Assembly (NCBI GenBank): GCA_036881905.1 | Contig: JBAJNN010000004.1 | Span: 1 to 64,000, forward strand | Reading direction: 5' to 3' | Length of the DNA stretch: 64,000 nt | Source: JBAJNN01 sp036881905 | GTDB lineage: Bacteria > Pseudomonadota > Alphaproteobacteria > Rhizobiales > Im1 | Part shown: piece by piece, positions 29,999-37,042 of the stretch | Position numbering within the stretch: position 1 is the stretch's first letter | Layout of the letters: each line of letters begins with the position of its first letter | Notes under the pieces: generated by a model | Seen by the model: only the letters and a program-made list of their open reading frames with translations | What the model was told of the DNA's origin: nothing | The model's database searches: none | Program-made: the position numbers and the translations under genes

Positions 29999-30209
29999 AC
30001 GGCTGATCGAGGAGGCTCTGCCTAACGCCGAGGTTGAAATTCGTGATCTGGCGGGTGACGGCGACCACTACGCCGCCTTTGTCACCTCATCCGCCTTCAA
30101 GGGCAAAAGCCGCGTCCAGCAGCATCAGCTGGTCTACCAGGCGCTGAAAGGGGCCATGGATGGCGAGCTTCATGCGCTGGCATTGCAGACATCGGCACCG
30201 AAGGAGTAA
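29973..30209 (+). CDS. bolA: BolA family protein
   Basis: 78 residues. The KH-like fold motif VEIRDLAGDGDHYAAFVTSSAFKGKSRVQQHQLVYQAL is present, including the conserved His of the HQLVY helix that helps bind an Fe-S cluster with a monothiol glutaredoxin. It begins within the end of purL, with AGGAG 9 nt upstream of the ATG, and is followed by grxD. This pairing is the classical BolA-Grx4 iron-sulfur trafficking module. Confidence 0.94.
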   Translation: MAMDAIRIKRLIEEALPNAEVEIRDLAGDGDHYAAFVTSSAFKGKSRVQQHQLVYQALKGAMDGELHALALQTSAPKE

Positions 30210-30287
30210 GGATCATGTTCAAGCCCGGGCCGTAAACAAGCTCGGGGCGCGCGTTACTCCACCACCCTCCGAATCAGGAAGACGAAG

Positions 30288-30623
30288 ATGACCTCCATGA
30301 AGAGCTGGATAGAACAGAGCGTAAAGACCAATGACGTGGTTTTATTCATGAAAGGCACGCCGGACTTTCCGCAATGCGGTTTTTCCGGCGCCGTGGTGAA
30401 ACTTCTCGATCATATCGGCGTTCCCTATGAAGGCGTGAATGTTCTGGAATCGGACGATCTGCGCCAGGCGATCAAGGCGTATTCCGACTGGCCGACCATT
30501 CCGCAGCTTTACGTTAAAGGTGAATTCGTCGGCGGTTGCGATATAATCCGTGAAATGTTCCAGTCCGGCGAGCTTGAAAAACTGTTTGCCGATCATGGAA
30601 TCGCCCCGCGCCGGGACGCGTGA
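30288..30623 (+). CDS. grxD: Monothiol glutaredoxin (Grx4/GrxD type)
   Basis: 111 residues with the CGFS active site in FPQCGFSGAVVKLLD. Also present are the glutathione-binding WPTIPQLYVKGEFVGG and GGCDIIREMFQSGEL. It carries a bridged [2Fe-2S] cluster with glutathione and passes it to target proteins, in partnership with the neighbouring BolA. The spacing to bolA is 78 bp. It is intact. Confidence 0.96.
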   Translation: MTSMKSWIEQSVKTNDVVLFMKGTPDFPQCGFSGAVVKLLDHIGVPYEGVNVLESDDLRQAIKAYSDWPTIPQLYVKGEFVGGCDIIREMFQSGELEKLFADHGIAPRRDA

Positions 30624-30914
30624 CGATGCGCTGAATTCATGGCGAATACGACCTGAATCATAAAGTAAATATGCGCAAATGTTGCAGCTTCGCCACCTGA
30701 AGCGAGCGAGTCCCTGAGCGCCTCGCGTTCGACTCTTCAGAAAAGCGGGCGTGACCGGAAGGGAAACCCGCCGATTGTGCGGCATTCGGTCATTGCCGCC
30801 GCATGCATGGTCGAGGGGAGATAAGGTGAACGCGCCGGTTGCAACGCCGCCATGGCGCCCATGGCGTTCGTCGGTACGGATATGCGGTTCAACAGTTGAT
30901 GGGACGGAAAAACA

Positions 30915-31826
30915 GTGACCGGTGAAATTGTCATACGGGTTTCGGCCTTGATTTTCATAGCCGGGCTGGGGTGGATCACAGGCTTCGTCTTAAATCTCCG
31001 CTCACGCGACATATCAGTCCTTCTGATTTATATCATCTCGCCCGTCGTCATCTTCATATCCATACTGCAATCTCCGGCCGATTGGTCATATCTTGGGTAC
31101 TCGGCGGCGGCCTTTTCGACCGCTTCCCTCGCGGCGGGCATCGCCTATCTGGTCGGCGGAGTCTTGTGGCAAGACGGTCGGGTCAATCTGTTTGCCTTTG
31201 CCGGAGGCACCGGGAACACCGGATATTTCGGCCTGCCTCTTGTCTTTGCAGTGTTCAACGAAAGGCAAGTGGCCATTGCGGTCTTCATTATTATCGGGCT
31301 GAATATCTATGAATTCACTTGCGGCTATTTCATCACCGCCCGGGCATTTTTGACCATCAAGGAAAGCCTGAAATGTATCGTCAGGCTCCCGGTCATTTAT
31401 GCCGCCATTGCCGGCATGGCGTTCAAGGCCCTCAAGATCGCCCCCGGTGAGATCGTGCTCTCCACCCTGTCCAATTTCAAGGGCGCTTACAGTGTGCTGG
31501 GGATGATGGTGATCGGCATTACGCTGGCCGCATACCGGAAAATCGAGCTTGACCGCTCATTCCTGCTGGCGACGATCGGCTGGAAGCATATCGTCTATCC
31601 GCTCGTCGGTATTGGGTTTTTCCACATTCTGACGGGAGTCTCCGCGCGGACGTTGGCGGTGATCGCGTTGATGCTGGCCTCGCCGATGGCGGCGAATACG
31701 GTCGTGGTCGCCAATACTTTGGGCGTTCACCCGGAGAAAGTCGCCCTTGCCGTGATGGTCAGCACGCTGCTGGCCATCATCACGACGCCGCTCGCCATGG
31801 CTTGGGTAAACGGTTTGACGGGCTGA
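30915..31826 (+). CDS. AEC-family membrane transporter
   Basis: 303 residues with about ten membrane helices, starting at GTG 30915. The fold and motifs (FAGGTGNTGYFGLPLVFAVF in helix 4, ASPMAANTVVVAN near the end) fit the auxin efflux carrier / bile-salt transporter-like AEC family. Members export or take up small organic anions such as malate, but the substrate here is not predictable. The gene stands alone; the 290 bp upstream hold no gene I can support. Confidence 0.85.
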   Translation: MTGEIVIRVSALIFIAGLGWITGFVLNLRSRDISVLLIYIISPVVIFISILQSPADWSYLGYSAAAFSTASLAAGIAYLVGGVLWQDGRVNLFAFAGGTGNTGYFGLPLVFAVFNERQVAIAVFIIIGLNIYEFTCGYFITARAFLTIKESLKCIVRLPVIYAAIAGMAFKALKIAPGEIVLSTLSNFKGAYSVLGMMVIGITLAAYRKIELDRSFLLATIGWKHIVYPLVGIGFFHILTGVSARTLAVIALMLASPMAANTVVVANTLGVHPEKVALAVMVSTLLAIITTPLAMAWVNGLTG

Positions 31827-31857
31827 TCGGCGAACACGGGATTTGAAGACGCCTTTT

Positions 31858-31965
31858 CCTGGAGCGGTATTTGCGTTCAAATTGCATCGCCATTCCGCTC
31901 TAATATTTTGTTTTGTAAGCATCATCTTGATCATCCTTGCTTCTCCGGATCGGATCAGGCTCTAG
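31858..31965. repeat. Dispersed repeat B then A (inverted)
   Basis: GGAGCGGTATTTGCGTTC...CCGCTCTA is the inverse of repeat B at 8762. It is followed by TTTTGTTTTGTAAGCATCAT, the inverse of the A end. The stretch to 32214 has no other recognisable feature. Confidence 0.65.
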
Positions 31966-32214
31966 GACCCAGCAATCCGTTACCCTGAAAATAGAGGCTG
32001 ACACAGGGTCCCAAAGACGATACAGGGCCTGTAAAACAGGTATCTTGAAAATCATGATGCAATCAAACGGCGGATGCCTGCCTCGTGCGCCGGATTTACG
32101 AGCAGCTACGGCGCCTAAATCGGCTTGCCCAAAACGATTTTCAAATCGCGCGGGAAAATTCAAGACGCTGATCCTTTACCGGCTTGATAGCCCGCGCCCC
32201 GTCTGACTTCGCCA

Positions 32215-32649
32215 TTACAGCAACCCCAGTTCGATAAGGACATTGCGCATTGCGTCCGGCAAATCGCCGGATCGCTCGCTTTCGGGTAAATCATCTGGAG
32301 CATCCTCGGGTTCAAGATAACGCCAGCCTTGAAACGCCCGCCGCGCAACCGGTCGCACCGCCACGAGTTCGGAATCGAACACCAGGCGGCAGCGGCTAAT
32401 GCCCTCGCGATCGGTGAAGGGGCGTATATCGATAATGCGCTGGCGCAGCTGGATTCGCCCGGCGATCACCCAATAGATCGAACCGCCGGCAATGAGGTCC
32501 TCGGCGCGGCGCGGCGTCATACGGGTGATATGGGCCAACTCCTCGCCCCGCCGTAAACGCTCGGCCTGCAAACGCGCCAACCCGTCGATACTCGCAACGC
32601 CGACGCAGAGCTTGAGGAGATGAATGGTCCGCGGGCAAATCTGGTTCAT
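32215..32649 (-). CDS. DUF1489 family protein
   Basis: 144 residues. TIHLLKLCVGVASIDGLARL opens the protein, RMTPRRAEDLIAGGSIYWVI is the central block, and RCRLVFDSELVAVRPVARRAFQGWRYLEPEDAPDDL closes it. This is the DUF1489 family, conserved in Alphaproteobacteria, function unknown. The likely start is at or 18 nt inside the first ATG. The gene looks intact. Confidence 0.9.
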   Translation of the reverse strand: MNQICPRTIHLLKLCVGVASIDGLARLQAERLRRGEELAHITRMTPRRAEDLIAGGSIYWVIAGRIQLRQRIIDIRPFTDREGISRCRLVFDSELVAVRPVARRAFQGWRYLEPEDAPDDLPESERSGDLPDAMRNVLIELGLL

Positions 32650-32702
32650 AATGTGTCGTTATATTCTCGATCACGACCATCAAGCAACGATGGCGGCTTG
32701 CG

Positions 32703-32803
32703 GTATAGCGCCGATCATAACGCCTTTCGGCCCGGCATCGACCGAGGCCATCAGTATAGCGCCCGATCATAACGCCTTTCGGCCCGGCATCGACCGAGGC
32801 CAT
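32703..32803. repeat. Two 51-bp tandem copies of a sequence derived from mfd
   Basis: Two copies, period 51 bp, of TATAGCG then CGATCATAACGCCTTTCGGC, CCGGCATCGACC, GAGGCCAT. The core matches 37279-37330 inside mfd (CACGCCTTTCGGCCCGGCAT...), which encodes VDAGPKGVVIGF near the Mfd C-terminus. The copies are non-coding here, lying between DUF1489 and the MFS gene. Confidence 0.75.
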
Positions 32804-32825
32804 ATTGGCCGCTATACGATATAAA

Positions 32826-33905
32826 TCAAGCGGGGTCGCGAATGGTTTCGCGAGCTTTGGCGAACACGGATCGTTGAATAACAACGATCGAAACGATCCC
32901 GGCGCAAACGGCGAACGATAAGGCGCACCATACAAAAATCGTGGACGTTGAAAAATGCTTATCGGCCTGGCCGATCAAAACGAAAACCAGAAACAGCGGC
33001 AGCCTCTCCATCGGTTCCATAAGCCCGAAAAACCGACCTCGGTATTGAGCAGGCATTTGGACTTGCAGGGCCGAGTAGGTCGCAGATGAAACAAAGTCGG
33101 TGACGAAGCCCAGTAATATTCCCACGCCCATCAACGGAATTCGGCTTGTCGTTAAAACCGGCAACAGCACCAAGGCAGTGAGGGAGAACAGGCAGACCAG
33201 AACAAGGCTTTGGTTCAGGGCGCAATCTTCCCATCGGTCAATGACGAAAGTGGCGATCATCGCGCCCAGCGCGACCAGAGCAAGGAACAACCCGCCATCC
33301 AGGGCCGATAATAGTCGGGGCCATTCCACCCGGAACGGCGCCATGGCAATGCCGGTGGCAACGATCACCATCGGTATGGCGATGATCCCGGAACCAACCA
33401 TGGTTTTCAGGAGAGAAAGAGTTGAGCCTTGAGGTTTTGAGGGCGGATCCGCGGGGTTTGTTTCATTATAGAAATTGCTTTCCGATAGAGTTAAAAATAT
33501 AAAACCCATAACAATAAATGTCGCCGCATTGAGATAAAGAGCATTAACCGCGCCATAAAAAGCGACGATAACGCCGCCGAAAAAATATCCCGCGATCCCG
33601 GTAAGGCTGTAAAGCATTCCCATAACACTGTTGGCGCGCACTATATTTTTCACGCCGACCAGCCTGGGCATAAAGGCTCCGGTCGAGGGTCGGTATATCA
33701 GGCCGAGCACCGCGGAAATCGCGGCGTAGGAATAGACGAGGGCAGACGAAATCCCGTAAATTTCAATCAGCCGAAGAAATATTATAATAGCCGCGGCTCG
33801 TCCGAAATCGAGGAGACCCAGCAAATAGCGCAGGTTCAGTTTGTCGATCAGACGCCTGCAAAAAGGCCCAAGCAATGAAGCCAAAGCCGAAATCGCCAAG
33901 ATCAT
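32826..33905 (-). pseudogene. MFS transporter lacking its N-terminal end
   Basis: From ATG 33905 the frame encodes 359 residues with about ten helices and MFS features (RPSTGAFMPRLVG, DRWED, MPAQYRGRFFGLMEP). Reading further upstream in frame gives QGIALAFLIYRETGNTTDVA, the end of helix 1 of EntS-like exporters. Before that the sequence becomes that of the TPR gene end. A deletion has therefore fused the two genes and removed about 25 codons, and the transporter may still be translated from an internal ATG. The gene belongs to the small cluster that runs from 35.8 kb. Confidence 0.6.
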
Positions 33906-34365
33906 CGCGACATCCGTCGTGTTTCCGGTCTCCCTGTAAATCAGAAACGCCAGGGCAATTCCTTGGCGTGAAATGCAATGGTTGGGAAACAGAGAAAGTC
34001 TCGTTCAAGCAGATCGATGGCCGAAAGCAAAGCTCGTATAGCGTCTTCATGGCGGCCCAACATCGTATTATAATAGGCTTGCATGAAATAGCATTCGAAA
34101 ACCGATTGCTCGTCATACTCAAGCGCAGGGCGCAGGGCGGGAATGATATGATCGAGTGCGCCTTCGAAATCTTTCGCCGCAGCTTTCACGGTGCATAAAT
34201 TCATCATGGCTTGCAAGCGATAGCGATGATATACGGCTTTTCTACCATAGGCCTCGCTTAATTGAGCGAAATCGATTTGAGCGAATTTTTCACAAGACGA
34301 TTGGATACTGTCTACAGATTTACCGAATTCACCTCTCTTGTCGTAATGCAAGGCCATCGGATTTA

Positions 34366-34795
34366 GGGCCTGTTGACAATCAGGTTTCGGAGCACGGTAT
34401 GAACGAAAATCGTCCAGTTCCAGAAAGCGGAAGCGCCGCAAGGGCTTATCCTTTTGCCAGGCTTTCGCGCCGCCAAAATGGGCTATTTTCGCCATATCTT
34501 TGCTGGACGCGGCGGATTTTCCCCTAAAAAGCCACGTCGAAGCCCTCTTCGAGAAGTGCGGCTCCAGGGAACATAAGTCTTTTCCTGTTCAGGGGGAAAT
34601 CCGTCCCGCACCGTCTATGACAATATCGCCTTGCCGCTCGAACTGGCCGGAGCAAGCAAGGCCGAGATTGCCGAAGCGGTCGATCCGTTGCTGCCGCTTG
34701 TCGGCCTTGAGGACAAACGTCGGTGTTATCCGGCCGAACTATCCGGTGGACAAAAACAACGTGTCGGTATTGCCCGCGTCCTTGTCAACAGGCCC
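34366..34795. mobile_element. 430-bp MITE-like element carrying a metN fragment
   Basis: Both ends carry the 14-bp inverted repeat GGGCCTGTTGACAA, and TA is duplicated on both sides (34364-34365 and 34796-34797). The left half, read in reverse, is a diverged version of the MITE core. The right half is about 175 bp of an ABC ATPase gene that ends at the inverted repeat. No transposase is encoded, so it must move in trans. It sits in the TPR-like gene, and clean removal restores that frame. Confidence 0.88.
34607..34783 (+). pseudogene. Captured fragment of a metN-like ATPase gene
   Basis: The plus-strand frame reads TVYDNIALPLELAGASKAEI, then AEAVDPLLPLVGLEDKRRCY and PAELSGGQKQRVGIARVL, ending at the element boundary. 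It has the ABC signature LSGGQKQRVGIAR and the segment between Q-loop and signature, but no Walker A or B. The wording matches MetN, the methionine importer ATPase. It is a passenger inside the element, not a gene. No full metN is in the window to name as donor. Confidence 0.8.
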
Positions 34796-35140
34796 TAAGG
34801 CCATCGCTTCAAAATATATTTTTTCCGAATCATACAGCTCGGAGCGTGTGCAAAATTTTCTGTAACTCGATAAATCCTCCGCAATATCCGTGAGCGACTG
34901 AGAGCGCTTAACCGAAAAAACAAGCTTTCTGAAATGAAGTGTGTACTCCTCATATAGGCTATCGAATCTGGAGGTTTTTAGAATAACATTAAAAATTTTC
35001 CGCGCGGCTTTATCGCCGAGTATGCCCAGAGTACATCCGGCATATAACTTGTCTTCATAGGTGAGACCAGCGCACCGCCCCGTATCCATGCGGCGAAATA
35101 CACTCCGCGCGACGGCAAAGCCATCCCGCCATGACCCCAG

Positions 35141-35205
35141 AGCATAATCCAAGCTTGCCAAGCGATAGCCGATAATAATCAAGCTTATGCTTATAAAACA
35201 GAATA
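35141..35205. repeat. Dispersed palindromic repeat A
   Basis: AGAGCATAATCCAAGCTTGC, CAAGCGATAGCCGATAATAA and CAAGCTTATGCTTATAAAAC. The sequence overlaps the first codons of the open frame at 35227, which suggests those codons are not the true start of the TPR-like gene. Confidence 0.75.
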
Positions 35206-35239
35206 TTATAGCGGTATTGCTATTCAATTTTAATGTAAT

Positions 35240-35588
35240 CTACTCTAGGATATTGACGTAATATAAAAGAGCGTCTTGAGGAGAATGGCCGGCCAATCTA
35301 TCCCGAGGCGCATATCCGACCTTCGTCGCGGAAAGTGCTTTCAGCAAAAATTCATCATACTGGCGGGGCGTGGTTTTATCGGCCACCCCATCCATGGCCT
35401 CCACACAGCGGCGAGCGATGATATAGGCGTCGGCTTTTTTGCGTAAGATCGAGATCGGTCACCCAGTTGACCACGAATTTTCGGAATTGATTGGGTCGGC
35501 CGAGAAGATATTTGGCGGCATCGTTTTCTCTGCGAGAGCAAGGAATATTGGTTTTAAAGAACCGATAGGACGGAATGTCGTCAATCAT
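35240..35588 (-). pseudogene. Small ORF split by a shift at an A-run
   Basis: The first frame from ATG 35588 reads MIDDIPSYRFFKTNIPCSRR and ends in VTDLDLTQK. At the run ACGCAAAAAAGCC the protein continues only one frame over as ADAYIIARRCVEAMDGVADK, YDEFLLKALSATKVGYAPRD and ...DALLYYVNILE, stopping at 35240. One A too many explains it. It could be a real pseudogene, a homopolymer error, or slippage at A6. About 115 residues if repaired. No family is recognised. It lies 60 bp downstream of the small peptide gene. Confidence 0.5.
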
Positions 35589-35647
35589 ATTTTATACTCC
35601 GTGAGCGGCGAAGTCGCCGTTCACGGAGTCGCCTGTTATCCGTGGCA

Positions 35648-35776
35648 TCAATGATCCGGGCCCACACCGTGACCTGAACCGCCTCCCGTGATTCCACCGG
35701 CGAGGACGTGCCTTACATAGGACATCGGCACGGAAAGCTCGGCTTCCAGTTCGGCCAATTTCGCTGAAATATCCAT
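35648..35776 (-). CDS. 42-residue peptide with a double-glycine site and Gly/His-rich end
   Basis: The ATG at 35776 follows a strong AAGGAGCC ribosome-binding site, which is why I prefer it to the in-frame start at 35881. The N-terminal 28 residues (MDISAKLAELEAELSVPMSY then VRHVLAGG) look like a helical leader ending in Gly-Gly. The last 14 residues are ITGGGSGHGVGPDH. This layout resembles precursor peptides of bacteriocins or RiPPs cut at a GG site, but no modifying enzyme or C39 peptidase is recognised nearby. The following genes (frameshifted ORF, TPR-like gene, MFS) run in the same direction. Function is inference. Confidence 0.5.
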   Translation of the reverse strand: MDISAKLAELEAELSVPMSYVRHVLAGGITGGGSGHGVGPDH

Positions 35777-35881
35777 GGCTCCTTTTTTACATTGGTCAAG
35801 CGATAAAACCTCTCCCTCATGGAGAAACTCCCTCAGGGAGAGAGAGTTTATACGCGGTCGTTTGTCAACACAGCTGAGCAA

Positions 35882-36141
35882 CCCTGGAAAAATTTTATTG
35901 GTGGAGAGGGCAAATCGTCATGTCGGATAGGGGAGTGTGAGTTTTATGCCTCCCGTTTTGCCGAAATCGGGCTTTTTGGCGCGCCTTATCCGGTCCATGC
36001 CGGCTGCAGCGGTGAGATATGAGCCGGTTTCATCGGGTTGCGGGCGATATCGCCATGGCGATGCTTCGGCCCGAATACCCGAATCGGTGTCAGCTTGTCC
36101 AGGAGACGGCGGCGCGGGAAACACCCGCAACCCGGCTGGCA
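35882..36141. other. No recognisable gene
   Basis: I see no protein family, repeat or RNA gene between the peptide gene and the SAP-domain gene. Short frames on both strands lack ribosome-binding sites. Confidence 0.5.
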
Positions 36142-36762
36142 TCAGTCATAGCCACGGTGTGTCGTCCTGTCGGGAGGATGTTTCTTTTCCCGTGTCTTAT
36201 ACTCCCGATAGGTTTTTCCGACAGGCAGCTTTTTCAGTTTTTCCCACGCGGCCATCGCTTCGCGGCGTGTGGCGCCGATATTGTCGGGATCGGCTAGAAA
36301 ATCGGTCATAAAATTATTGAACCGGGTGGAAGGAATCCTCGCCAATTTCCCCTTGGTTGTCATCAGCGCATACAGCCTGTCTATCAAATCCCGATAGGTG
36401 AGAGCCCTGTTGCGTTTGATCTGCTCCTTTCGCCAATCATTGAGCCAGTACCATTGACCGGATTTATCCTTCAGAGCCGGATTCCGTTTGGTTATTTCTC
36501 TCTTTAAAAACGCTTTGGTCGCTTTGTCGTCAACATAGTTAATGATGCGGGAGTCGGGTGAGAGTATATCCCTATCCCCTGTGGTTTTTCGGTTTGAAAC
36601 GCTCTTGGGCAAGGAAACGCCGGCTTCCCCCGAAAGACGAGCTTTGATGTGGGCCTCCACCTCGTTCTTTCTTAAACTTCCCACCGCAATGCCCAGCTCT
36701 CTGGCGAATGCTTTCAGTTCGGCCACGTAGAAATACCCTTTTTCAAATGCGACGACGGACAT
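36142..36762 (-). CDS. SAP-domain protein of unknown function
   Basis: About 206 residues from ATG 36762 (a longer frame begins at 36837). Residues ~10-50 (YVAELKAFARELGIAVGSLR then KNEVEAHIKARL) form a SAP-like helix-turn-helix used for DNA or RNA binding. The rest is basic (IKRNRALTYRDLIDRLYALM, STRFNNFMTDFLADPDNIGA) with no named domain, and ends in a highly charged tail. It may be DNA-binding. It stands alone in its orientation with mfd, 280 bp downstream of mfd's stop. Confidence 0.65.
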   Translation of the reverse strand: MSVVAFEKGYFYVAELKAFARELGIAVGSLRKNEVEAHIKARLSGEAGVSLPKSVSNRKTTGDRDILSPDSRIINYVDDKATKAFLKREITKRNPALKDKSGQWYWLNDWRKEQIKRNRALTYRDLIDRLYALMTTKGKLARIPSTRFNNFMTDFLADPDNIGATRREAMAAWEKLKKLPVGKTYREYKTREKKHPPDRTTHRGYD

Positions 36763-37042
36763 ATTTTTATGAAGTTTGGTCAGTTTTATCCTCCAGAAGC
36801 TTCCCTTTTCACCTCGGACACGGCGATCACGGTGCAATCACCAACGACAGGGTTACTAAAATCAAGCCAAGAAAGAGTGTATCGTAGACTGAAGTGGTCT
36901 TGGCGCCAGGGGTCTTTTTGTCAAAATGTGTGTTGCCCGAAAGTCATCCATACCTTTCGTGTCGCGGACGGTTCATGATCCCTCCGGCCGCCCGCCATCG
37001 CCACCGCCGGAGGCTGTTTGCCCCAAGATCGTGCCGAAACTC

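Larger units (their letters stand above)
33941..35227 (-). pseudogene. TPR-like gene interrupted by a 430-bp element
   Basis: The 5-prime part (35227-34796) includes YEDKLYAGCTLGILGDKA and EKIYFEAMA. The 3-prime part (34363-33941) continues NPMALHYDKRGEFGKSVDSI and YYNTMLGRHEDAIRALLSA, typical of helical TPR-like repeats. Removing the element plus one TA joins GCC-TTA-AAT-CCG in frame and gives a continuous ORF of 284 codons. The first ~25 codons overlap a dispersed repeat, so the true start is probably further in. The 3-prime end is fused to the MFS gene by a deletion. No function is recognised beyond the TPR-like pattern. Confidence 0.7.

Noticed and set aside
34607..34783. A real methionine ABC transporter gene
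   Set aside because: Only the segment around the signature is present; Walker A and B are absent and it ends at the element repeat.
34739..35227. Treating the two halves of the TPR-like gene as separate proteins
   Set aside because: Their inner ends are made of element sequence, and removal of the element joins them exactly in frame.
36840..37040. Possible gene between the SAP-domain gene and mfd
   Set aside because: Short open frames only, without start signals or recognisable family.
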